Below are positions 44,766-54,357 of a DNA stretch of 64,000 nt, one piece after another. The position numbers were made by a program, and so were the translations under genes. The notes below the pieces were generated by a model. It was given only the letters and a program-made list of their open reading frames with translations, was not told the DNA's origin and did not search any database. The DNA comes from Allodiplogaster sudhausi. Taxonomy: Eukaryota > Nematoda > Chromadorea > Rhabditida > Diplogasteridae. Positions within the stretch are counted from its first letter, which is position 1, and every line of letters starts with the position of its first letter. Location: contig CALZFC010000270.1 of the NCBI GenBank assembly GCA_945643635.1, positions 2,942,001 to 3,006,000 on the forward strand, written 5' to 3'.

Positions 44766-46643
44766 AATGTTAGACAAGATAAAGGATATACACCCAAGTC
44801 CCACGTCTCCCGCATGCTAACCGCTCCTCCGCGACATGGAGGTCCCGGGGAGATGCCTACAACTTTCATCCTCACAAGAATCCCGAGTCGAGACGAGAGC
44901 AGGCCGACTACACATCGACGTCAGGTGTCAGTCGCCCCAAGTGCTTGTTACGCCTAGGTCCGTTTAATTTATATAGGATTTTATCATCCACAGTAAATAG
45001 ACTTTTTGTTTTGTTTTTGCCATGAATGTGCGGCATTATTTTAACTCGGTTGCGAGGAACCTCCCCCCCCCCCAAATAGAGAACACAAAAGAGATATTTT
45101 GTTTATGTAATCGCGGCATTTGGAAGCGCGCATGGGCAACCGAAGTAAGGGGGAAGAAGAGAAGAAGATTTTTAATAATATAAGAAGGAGCAGCGATCAC
45201 TAGGATCGGCATGCTAAGGATCGGCAAAGCTCGCATAGGGCTGGCCTCTCCCTCCACTCTAGAGCGATTCGAGCATAAGGTAACATAAAAGAACGTGGCC
45301 ATGTTCTCTCATTTTTTTCTCCGTTTTGCCAAGGCGAAGAGTGGAGAGGCTAGAACGCCGCATGTATAACAGATAAGAGTTCCTCGCCTAGACGCAGCAC
45401 GCATTAGTTATCACTCTCTCCTCGGATTCTCTGTGTTAATAGCTTAATATTTTAAATGTTCTTGAATAGAAAGAGTATATACTTAATTCCAAACCACTAA
45501 ATCACCTCCCAAACACTCCCCCGGGGCAGCCAGCCGCCTCCAACACTCTCTTCTTTAACACAACAAATCTATTTTTATCATCGTAATTTTTTTCTTTTCC
45601 TCTTAATTGGCTTCCTTTCTTGATTCATTTTCGTACATTATCGTTAACGCGCAATATTCTATGAGCCTCAAAATTGGCCCTCTGCTATAATCCTGTTCCC
45701 AGAGCACACGGTTTCCCTTTATTCCTTCTCATCCATATGAGCATACATATCTAGAATCGCTTAAAATAGTACATTACGATTTTATCAAGGGTTACGCCAC
45801 TCTGTCTGTGCGTATTCTCTCCATCTCTCTCCTTCCTCCCAACCGCGCACTTTTCGGACATGCCAGACGTTCACATTAAAACTCGTTTGGTCTGCGCCAG
45901 CCACACGAACAGCGGTGCCGTCGCTTTGTTTAAAAACTTGATAGTGCGCCCGCAGTGTTCCCCTCTCTGTAATAATAGACAGCGATAGTGCGGCCGCATG
46001 ATGAAAGAGTTCCGTTGTCAGCGCGCAAAAGGGCAACAGCGTAACTCACTCACTCTCTCATCCCTCCCTCTAAGCATACATTGTATAAGGCGCGAAAGGC
46101 CGGTTTTCAGGGGAGAAGACATAACAAGCGTGAAAGCGAACGCAATGAAGAAAAGGAGAAGTGAAAGTGACAGCGCAGCGGAAAGGAAGCGTAGAATAGA
46201 GATGCATATACTTCCATTGATAGACATATAGATAGAAAGATAAATGTTCACACTAGTATACACACATACATATTGGTAAACAAAAGAATTGCTAGCCTTT
46301 CCCTATACAATAAGAAGACCACTCCTGCTAGAGATTATAATCTTATAGCGATATAATGATATAATGCCATAATCTATTGTTACTTACATATATATGGATA
46401 GACACGATAGCAGACCTCTTCCCCATAGATAACCGTGTGCTCCGGGGAGTAACGCACTCACAGCGTTCACTCACACACAGCGTCATATACACGCTCGTGC
46501 CATGCAAGTGGCCAGAGTAGAGAGACTCTTTGCCGACGCGTCATCCGCGCCGATTGTCCTACTCTTGCTTTACGTGATGTTTCACTATATGCACGCGCAA
46601 TCCAGATTCAAATCTACCGAAGCTTACCATCAGCTCAAAACTC
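44766..46643 (+). other. Probable LTR remainder and leader of the Gypsy-like element
   Basis: 1.9 kb without a convincing gene between the LINE fragment and gag. It should contain the rest of the 5' LTR, the primer-binding site and the leader, but I could not identify a tRNA-complementary PBS or the LTR end. A short reading frame at 46,502-46,735 begins with a hydrophobic stretch (APIVLLLLYVMFHYMHA) just before gag in another frame; its meaning is unclear. Confidence 0.35.
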
Positions 46644-47792
46644 ATGTACGTCGCCCGCGGAGCCCTCGCTGCCGCCTTCCAAGGGAGCCAACAGGCGATC
46701 CTGCGATCACTCCGATCGCCCCCGCCAAGATTTGACCCGGCGAATGAGTCGCTGACTCAGTTCTTCACCAGATTCAATGACTACGCGAGCATATACGAGA
46801 CCAGCAAGCAAGAATCGATTCGGATCTTCCCGACGCTTCTGCCAAGGAACATGCGACGTGTCTACAACGGCCTGGAGGGCCAAATCCTCAGAGGTGGAAA
46901 CTTCGTAGCCATCGTTGAGGCACTCATCGAAGAGCTCCAGGGCCCAGAGTTCACGACCGTCCCTCGGTCGAAGCTGTCGAACATCCGACAGGGGAGCATC
47001 TCGGTCAACGACTACGCCAACACAGTAAGCCGTCTGGTCGAAGACGAGTATCCATCCCAAAGGGCCGGCGCTCACGACGACCTCAAGAAGACACACTTTG
47101 TGAACGGTCTTCGGAACAATTTAAAAAAGGGGGTGCTACGGATGAACCCGGAGACGTTCATGGAAGCCATCACGGCCGCGTGTTTCGAGGAAGCAATCTG
47201 CGAACTTGATGATGATGTCATCGCAAGGATCAATGCCCTGCAGATACAAGCAGACGAGACACATCAGGACGAGCGAGAAGTGAACTTCACCAGATACGAG
47301 CAACGTCGACACCCGAACTACGAGCAGAACAACTACACACGGCAGATAGGGCGGTACCCAAACCATGAACAGAACAACAACACGTGGCAGACCGGACGGT
47401 ATCCAAACCACATGCAAAACTACAACGCGCAACACACAGGATACAATGCCGACGCAAGAAGGAATTCATTCGCTTATCGCGGAAGACCAAGCAACGGGTT
47501 CCCGAATCATGGACGACAGCCCCGATACGGAGGCCCACCGCGTGGCCGATACGAACAATTCCACCGAGACCAACACGCAAGGTTACGCTCAAGGCCCCGG
47601 TCATACAACGGCGACCGACGCGGCAGAGGACGCGGAAGCCGCGGAGGAGGCCCAAGGGCAGTCCACTTCCTCACGGTTGCCGCCTTGATCCTCACACTCG
47701 CCGCATCCGCCTCGGCTACCAAGGAGTATTACGACTGCACATCTGCGACTGGAGGGCTCCTGGTAAAAATGGCTTCAGAACAGCCATGCTAA
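46644..47792 (+). CDS. Gag-like capsid/nucleocapsid protein, with a signal-peptide-like end
   Basis: 382 residues. The first ~200 resemble retrotransposon capsid (ESLTQFFTRFNDYAS, then FVNGLRNNLKK with the 'F..GL...L' capsid pattern). After about residue 210 comes an Asn/Tyr/Arg-rich repeat region (HPNYEQNNYTRQIGRYPN and variants) and an RGRGRGSRGG box that replaces the usual zinc knuckle for RNA binding. The last 45 residues are unlike Gag: a hydrophobic run (FLTVAALILTLAASASA) ending in small residues, like a secretory signal peptide, then a Cys-containing stretch to TAA. That end probably belongs to the envelope-like protein. Confidence 0.7.
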   Translation: MYVARGALAAAFQGSQQAILRSLRSPPPRFDPANESLTQFFTRFNDYASIYETSKQESIRIFPTLLPRNMRRVYNGLEGQILRGGNFVAIVEALIEELQGPEFTTVPRSKLSNIRQGSISVNDYANTVSRLVEDEYPSQRAGAHDDLKKTHFVNGLRNNLKKGVLRMNPETFMEAITAACFEEAICELDDDVIARINALQIQADETHQDEREVNFTRYEQRRHPNYEQNNYTRQIGRYPNHEQNNNTWQTGRYPNHMQNYNAQHTGYNADARRNSFAYRGRPSNGFPNHGRQPRYGGPPRGRYEQFHRDQHARLRSRPRSYNGDRRGRGRGSRGGGPRAVHFLTVAALILTLAASASATKEYYDCTSATGGLLVKMASEQPC

Positions 47793-50230
47793 GACACAGT
47801 GAGCGACCGCGTCATGTACACGCTGAATCGCACCCTGGAAGACGCCAAAGCAACACTTTGTACGATTCGTGAGTACGAAGTATGCACGGAGTCCACCTTC
47901 TTCCTGTACTCCATAACGTCAAACAAGACCAACGAGAGGACGGCAAGGTACTCTAAGTGCATGAACGCACGTTCGAGTGGAAACACAAGCCAATCAGAAG
48001 ACTCAAAAGAACTCTAGCAGGAACGGACAAACCCAGCGCACCATCAAACAAGTTCTGGTGAACAAACTGCAAGAGGGAAGAAGTCTTCTACATGGAAGAA
48101 GGACCAATCACCATCATCCAGGATGAGCAGATCCTGACGCCACTCATGATCCACACGAAGAATTGTGAGGCGAAAGACGGATTCTGCAAAGGCGACAGCT
48201 TTATCGTGATCTGGATGCCCTATGAGTTGAAGTCCGAGCCATGCAAATACATCCCACTTTTGACGACAAGAGCACTCATCGGACGGAACCGCATCCTTAT
48301 CGACTCCGCGCATATCTCTCTGTCGCTGGATAGCAACAAAGTAATCGGACGCGATTACTTTGAACATCTACCCCACGCGACAACCACAGACGTGATCGCA
48401 ACATTTCCCGATCTACACCCCGACTCCAACATCACCGAGATTATGCAAGGTCGCGATGCACAAGCACGATACAAGCACCGACGCATCCGTCGCAACGACA
48501 ATGCTCGAGCTCTCCTAAGAAGAAAATTGGAGAGAACAGTCGTGAGAGAATTCATTGGTCAAGAGAAAAAATCACCCGCAACCATGCCTACGACCACTGC
48601 ATCACAGGCGCGCACGACGGAGTCAAGAACAACAACGGTCCCACACGTCAGTCGAGCGCAAACACACACTCTCGGGAGACAACGACAACCGAAGCCCGCC
48701 TAACAACTACTATGACAACGCTAAAAGCATGGAGGAGACTCCCACCGGGAGAGATATACCCTCCGACAAGTCAGCCTACCGTGACTACTTCCACAAGTCC
48801 CCAGGCAAGAGTAACATCGACGATGACGACCATGCAAACGACAACTACGAGCCGAAAGACGACGAGCGTGTCAACTACAACTCCTACGACCTCCACGGTG
48901 ACAGACGCAACGAACCGTGCCGCAAGAATACCCTGGCAACCGGCAATCGCTCTACCACTCGTCGCAACCGTGCCACAGAGGACTGGTGAGTACAATACAC
49001 CAAGAATGACGAGGTCAGAGAACGCAAGAGTACTACCGAGAGAAGAATTCCAACCGGTCCCAACACCACCGTTCAACGCACTCGGCACTCCACACCCGCT
49101 TGCGACACCAAAAAAGAGATAGAAGCGGCCGAGGTGCATTTCATCCATAGAAAATACGACCACCAAGAAGATCTACGGAGGAATTACACTCATGCCGGCG
49201 TAAATCAGAAGATCAACTTCGCCGCGCATAGGATTCAGCAAGACCTCGTGAGAAATTTCCAACAACTCTCAGCGTCTATATGCACGAGCGAGAATCTCGC
49301 GGTCCGGACATTCCGAGCAATCGCATGGATCGACCCAACGGTCGCGATACGATCACTCATGAATCGCCGGGACATCATCGCGAGATTCGTAGGAGAAGGC
49401 GTCCTGATGATCTCAAAATGCCGAACAGTATATGCCCAGATGGTGAGCCAAACCAACATGGCGAACGGGACATGCACGGCACAACACAGGACGAAGGGCG
49501 ACGAGCTGTACTTCGCAATCCCAGGAACGCGCGACGTCATCCAGACATCGCCGTCTATCTCCTGCGACAAGGTCACGGAAGACGTAGTCTTCTTGAACGA
49601 TACATATGTGAGAATAGCATCAAACGACCCAATCAACGTAACGACCCTACAAGGCTTCCATCAGAGTAGCAAGATTACGCTCTCGGACATCGATATCACA
49701 AGCGGAGACATCTTCGGAAAAGCGAAGGGTTCATCGTTAACTCTACAGCTGGCAATAACCTATGGCTCGTTCCTTCTGTCAATGAGAACACAGAGCGCAC
49801 GATTGATCGGAGGCATTAGGGGATCCGAATTCACGGAGCTCACAGGATTGCCACTGCCACGATTCAACATCGACATCCCCGGTATCCTCGACAAGATCCA
49901 AGGATTCTGGGCCACCGCGTCAGATCACATCGTGTCACTACTGCTAAAACTTAACCTTCCAGCCGCTCTGATAATTCTCGTCATCATAGCCGCAGTTGTT
50001 ATAAAGATCACCGTCTTCGCACGAATCATGCAGCTCTTAAAGAGCGCTCCGAAGCTGCATATAAACTTCGTCAGAACACCACTCACCGAGGACACGGAAG
50101 ATATGGAGCTAGTGGAATTGAGAAGACCACTGCGCCCAGCTCCACCCCCTCCAAGACGCTCTCGCTACCCAAGCTACACTGGACGACCTGTCCTACGGGC
50201 AGAAGAGACTGTGTTCACATTTCTACAAGT
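47690..50230 (+). pseudogene. Envelope-like membrane glycoprotein region, broken in several frames
   Basis: Starting at the signal-peptide-like end of gag, the same frame continues after the TAA at 47,790 to 48,017 with N-glycosylation sites (NRT, NKT, NTS) and cysteines. A frame change leads to 48,092-48,703 (Cys-rich, then a basic HRRIRR stretch). Another leads to 48,712-49,122, a Thr/Ser-rich mucin-like region, and another to 49,134-50,230. The last part has paired cysteines, NGT/NDT/NVT sites, a long helix-prone ectodomain, a TM helix (PAALIILVIIAAVVIKITVF) and a cytoplasmic Pro/Arg tail. Signal peptide, glycans, mucin region and TM helix together suggest a virus-like surface protein. I recognise no specific fusion-protein family. 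Confidence 0.55.
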
Positions 50231-50720
50231 CAACAACGTGAATTCACACGGGGCTAAGGGATTACCACATCCCTGTCACGATCTCCGACCGAGCCACGGT
50301 CGCACTTCTAGACACTGGCGCGAATGTTTCCTATGTCAAGGAGTCGTTTGCCAGGAAGGCAGGACTGAACCCGCGCCAAACCGGAACATCGGCTCAGACA
50401 GCCAATAATTCGACCATGCAGTTCACCGGAGAATGCGTTGTTCAACTACGGATTGTGGACAACATCATCGACCACCGTATCCTCATTTCGCCGGACAATC
50501 AATGCACTCATCGGATACGACGTTATCGATGGACTGGCAAAGAAGCACATCTTAACAATGTTCAAGGAGAAAGAAGCAGTCATCGGAGGCTCCACCATCC
50601 TCTTCTGTCATCAGCGTCCGAAGTCTACAAAGAGAAAACAAGCCACGTTTGCGCCCTGACAACACTACAGGCTTGTAGCATAGCGCCACACGCTGCAAAA
50701 ACCGTGTACATCGCACTCTA
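50231..50720 (+). pseudogene. Retropepsin-like aspartic protease, one frameshift
   Basis: The reading frame around 50,267-50,500 contains VALLDTGANVSYVK, the DTGA active-site motif of retroviral-type aspartic proteases, preceded by the expected hydrophobic strand. The second half, with LIGYDVIDGL (the ILG-type flap/core motif), lies in a different frame at 50,438-50,659. One indel near 50,500 therefore breaks it. It would cleave the polyprotein. It directly follows the envelope-like tail. Confidence 0.65.
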
Positions 50721-50986
50721 GGAGAACAAGAACAGACAAGACGGGCCAGCGATCTATAATATCAGATGCAACAATGAACCAAACACACACCTCAGCTTCG
50801 AGCCCTTTCTCTGTCAGACCCCGAGAGAGCTGACCGGCGTCATGGTACACAACACAAGCAACAGCCCAATCACGATCAAACAAGGAGCTCAGGTAGCCAC
50901 GGCAACGGAGATTGAATCAACAGCCGTCGAGTACATTCCCCCAGAGGCGGATTGGGAAAGCCGCCTTCCGCTGATTCTCCCGACGG

Positions 50987-51846
50987 ATGAGGACAACTTT
51001 GCGGACCTCTTGTCTCACCGTCCAGGAACAACAACAACTACGTGAACTATTGGAAAAGCACCGTGAAGTTTTCCAATTGGACGAGAACACTACAAAGGCC
51101 CCATCCAACACCACATTCGCTTACAACGAGACGCAAAACTTCCAACGCCCAGGATTCGCCACATCCCTCTCGGGAAACATCAGGAGATCGAGAAACAAGT
51201 GGAGAATCTACTGAGACAAGGCGTCATCAGCGAGAGCATTTCAAACGTGCTGTCAGCTCCAGTTCTGACAACGAAGAAGGACTCGACCTTCCGATTCACC
51301 ATCGACTATCGACCAATCAACGCCATAACCGAACCCGAGCCGATCGCCCTCCCCACAGCGGACGAGCTCTTGATGGAGATGGGCGGAGCGAGATTCTTCA
51401 CCACCCTAGATCTCGTCTCAGGCTTCTTCCAAATCGAGCTCAGGCCAGAGGATCGCTACCTCACCGTCTTCAGAACGCCAACAGGCATTTACGAGTTCAA
51501 TAGGTTACCTATGGGACTCTGTGGCGCACCAGCAACGTTCCAGAGAGCAATGCAGCTGGTGAGGAAGGACACCGGAAACAACATCTCCGTGTACTTGGAC
51601 GACATTCTGATCGGATCGTCCACCTTCAAGGACCACCTGGAGAAGCTAAACCGAACGCTAGAATCTATCAAGCGGTTCGGACTGAAGCTCAGCCCGCGGA
51701 AGTGTCATTTCGCCTCCCCATCAGTCCAATACCTCGGCTTCGTTATCAACGAACACGGAATACAGCCGAACAGCGGGAAGGTCGAGGCGGTGAAGAGCTA
51801 CCCGGCACCAATCAAAAAGGAGTCCAGGCATTTCTTGGGATGGTGA
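50987..51846 (+). pseudogene. Reverse transcriptase (Ty3/Gypsy)
   Basis: The connection segment (EQQQLRELLEKHREVFQLDE) starts in one frame. From 51,199 a second frame carries the RT core: RFTIDYRPINAIT, FFTTLDLVSGFFQI, the NRLPMGLCGAPATFQ motif, the YLDDILIG catalytic box and a LGFVINEHGI thumb-side segment. All three RT aspartates are present. Frame changes lie between 51,110 and 51,199 and near 51,825. By family it copies element RNA into DNA; this copy is broken. Confidence 0.85.
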
Positions 51847-52470
51847 ATTACTTCCGGCGATTCATCCCGAAATACGCCGAGATAGTAGCCCCTCTCACCG
51901 CACTCACCGGGAACGTCCGTTTCAAATGGGACGGCGAACAACAATCGGCGTTCAACAGAGCGAAAACATTGCTCACGACGGCGCCGATCCTTGCAAACCC
52001 GCGCAGAGGAATGCAGTTCAGGCTGGAAACAGACCCCAGACGCATCGCGATCGCAGCAGTCCTCTTACAAGAACAGGACGGACTCCTCCATCCGATCGCA
52101 TACGCGAGCCGCAAGCTCAGAGACGCCGAGCGACGGTATGCAGCATTAGAGACGGAAGCACTGGCTATCGTCTGGGCTCTGGAGACATTTAAACAATACA
52201 TCTACGGAACGCCAACATCAGTCATCACGGATCATAAACCACTCGTCTCGCTGATGACGAGAAAGGACCTCGACGGCCGACTCCTGAAGTACCAAATGAT
52301 GATACAGGGAGAAGACATCACAATCGAATACCGAGAAGGGCGGATGAATTCCGTCCCCGATGCCCTCTCCAGATATCTGAGTGACGAGATATATCTGAGT
52401 GAAGAGCCAAAGGAGCGCGGACAGGCAGACCACAAGGGGAGCAAGAAGGCGTACGAGGAGCAGAAAGCAC
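51825..52470 (+). pseudogene. RNase H domain of pol
   Basis: From about 51,825 the frame reads AFLGMVNYFRRFIPKYAE, then an RNase H module of the Gypsy kind: RLETDPRRIAIAAVLLQ, PIAYASRKL, EALAIVWALETFKQYI, ITDHKPLVSLM. The acidic residues appear in place except that the first segment has ETDPR where ETDAS is usual. It leads without a break into integrase in the same frame up to a TAG at 52,869-52,871. Confidence 0.8.
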
Positions 52471-53603
52471 TCGACAATGCACTCCAGATCAACACCATCT
52501 CAATCGCAGCAATCCGCGAGGCCCAGCAGCAGACACCATGGATAAGACAGCTCTCCGAAAACACCATCAACAACCCAAACGGCAGATACCTCGTCGAGAA
52601 CCACATCCTCTACGAGCACGGCCCCCAACAGGAGACACCAATCATCCTGCTGCCAAGAGAAAGCGATGTCGTCAACGACATCATTGCCCATTTCCACGAG
52701 ATAAGGTGCGCCCACGCCGGCACTAAAAGAACGCTGGCAACCATCAGGAAAAGGTTCAAATGGAGAGGGATCGCTGCAGATATCGCAAAGTTTATAAGAA
52801 CATGCGACTTCTGCCAGAAACTCAAATTTCTCCCACAACATCACACAATGGAACCGCTCGGCACGGTATAGGCACCGGATGCGCCAATAGAACGCATCCA
52901 CCTCGACATCGCGGGGCCCCTACCTGAAACGGACAGAGGACTGCAGTACATCGCGGTCTTTGTCGATGCCTTTTCGAAGTGGACAATCGCCGAACCGATC
53001 CCAAACCAGACGACAAGATCGATCCTGGACGTGTTCCTCAAAAGAGTGTGCTATGTTCATGGTACTCCCATCGCTCTGGTCACCGATAGAGGCTCCAACC
53101 TCTTGTCGAAAGAATTCGAGGAAACTCTCGAGGCCCTCGGTGTCGAGCACTCCACCTCTTCGCCGTACCGCCATCGGGCGAACGGCTCTCTGCAAGAAGC
53201 GATGGCACCGAGCGTCAACGAGAAGCAGACGAACTGGGATTTGATGATAGCCGACGCTGTTTTCACACTCAATTCCCTGCCAAATGAGGCAACCAGGAGG
53301 TCGCCCTTCTTCGTGCTCTATGGGCGAGAGCCTAGGCTGCCAGAGGACATGCAACTCCAAACGCCAACGGTCAAGGAGATGAAGACGGTCGGAAGATACG
53401 CCGACGAGATCAGGACACGACAGGAAAACTGCTGGCGAGCAGTGAAGCAGAGGATCGACGACGCCCACGACGATATGCACAACCTCTCTCCCTCCCTCTT
53501 CCTCCCCTCCATCAAGCGCTCCAGCACCCGCGAAGGTCAGCGGAACAACACGCCGACCACATACTTCGGGCAACGAGAGGAGGAGCGACGAATAGGCATA
53601 TAA
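52471..53603 (+). pseudogene. Integrase domain of pol, with an in-frame TAG
   Basis: The zinc-binding HHCC domain (HFHEIRCAHAG ... CDFCQKLK) precedes an in-frame TAG at 52,869-52,871. The same frame continues with the catalytic core: HLDIAGPLP, VFVDAFSKW, LVTDRGSNLLS, and the region of the third acidic residue, NGSLQEAM, where VER is usual. It then has LNSLPNEATRRSPFFVLYG and ends at 53,601-53,603. Integrase inserts the element. The odd third-acidic motif and the TAG indicate loss of function. Confidence 0.8.
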
Positions 53604-53751
53604 AACACCACAATCGCCGGAGCTCACATCCTCGGCTGCAAATACGAAGAAGGAGAAAGAGATGGCCGCCCACGGACAGCAGTAGAACGAGGCCGCCCCA
53701 TAGGATCCAACCCCTCGGGCGCCTCCCCGCCACATACCAACTGAGTGGCAG

Positions 53752-53874
53752 ATGACCGCCATGGCGGCCACAAGGGACGTGGGCAGGCTGAGAGAAGAGG
53801 TTGCCCGCATCTACCAACAACTCCGGGCGTCGGAGGAGCGGGTGCGAGAGCTCGAGCGGAGACTCCGCGAATAA
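53752..53874 (+). CDS. 40-residue coiled-coil mini-ORF downstream of pol
   Basis: ATG at 53,752 (second Met at 53,761) to TAA at 53,872-53,874. The sequence is charged with heptad-spaced hydrophobics (VGRLREEVARIYQQLRASEE, then RVRELERRL), a clear leucine-zipper-like coil, between integrase and the polypurine tract. It has its own stop just upstream. It may be an accessory protein, a relic of a longer gene, or chance. Confidence 0.35.
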   Translation: MTAMAATRDVGRLREEVARIYQQLRASEERVRELERRLRE

Positions 53875-54101
53875 GACCGTCCGCGGCAGCCACACCACCG
53901 GCCCGCCTAACGGAGTCGCGGCAGCCGACGCAGCGCGGCAGCCCCCCCCCCCCCCCTCTATCTCCCCGGTTCAGCCCCCAAGTCAAATAAAAGTTTCTCT
54001 TCGCTGTTGTGTCACATTCACATAACTTATGCACACAAAAAGCACAACTAACACGGGATGGGCTATAAACATTTTTTCTATGAGCGAGGGACCGCTCTTG
54101 T

Positions 54102-54251
54102 ATAAAATGGGGGGATGTCACGGCCGGGGGAAAAGCCAAACGGCAAATCGGCTGGTGAGGGCTTACCCGCCCCCTCGGGGCGGTGCCGCCTCGGGGCAGC
54201 AAGCCGTTCAGAGTTGGCTAGGCCGACCATGGCGGCTGCCCCGGCCCTGCC
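54102..54251 (+). repeat. Polypurine tract and 3' LTR start (truncated by LINE)
   Basis: aaaatgggggga (ending 54,115) precedes tgtcacggccgggg at 54,116, repeating the 5' LTR start at 44,046. A poly(A)-like caaataaaag lies upstream at ~53,983. The LTR is interrupted at ~54,252 by the minus-strand LINE. I found no continuation beyond the LINE. Confidence 0.7.
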
Positions 54252-54357
54252 CTTATACTTATACTTTATTTACGCACACCGAAGTGAGACGTGGTAATGA
54301 GAAATTTAGCAGTGAAAATAAAATAAATATAACGTAGTGCAATATAGTAGAGGAAGA

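Larger units (their letters stand above)
44046..54251 (+). mobile_element. Ty3/Gypsy-like LTR retroelement with envelope-like region between gag and pol
   Basis: The element runs from a TG start at 44,046 to a 3' LTR that begins after a polypurine tract (aaaatgggggga, ending 54,115) and is cut by a LINE at ~54,252. Internal order: gag (46,644-47,792), envelope-like glycoprotein (about 47,690-50,230), protease, RT, RNase H, integrase (to 53,603). RT, RNase H and integrase are of Ty3/Gypsy type, with integrase after RNase H. Several frameshifts and stops show the copy is inactive. Known Gypsy elements with an envelope place it after pol, so this order is unusual. Confidence 0.75.

Noticed and set aside
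47384..47872. Overlapping Arg-rich plus-strand frames within gag
   Set aside because: They are alternate frames of the codon-biased gag/RGG region without any motif.
53624..54202. 192-residue Arg/Pro-rich minus-strand frame
   Set aside because: It lies antisense to the retroelement tail and LTR, is GC-rich, has no domain pattern and no splice signals.
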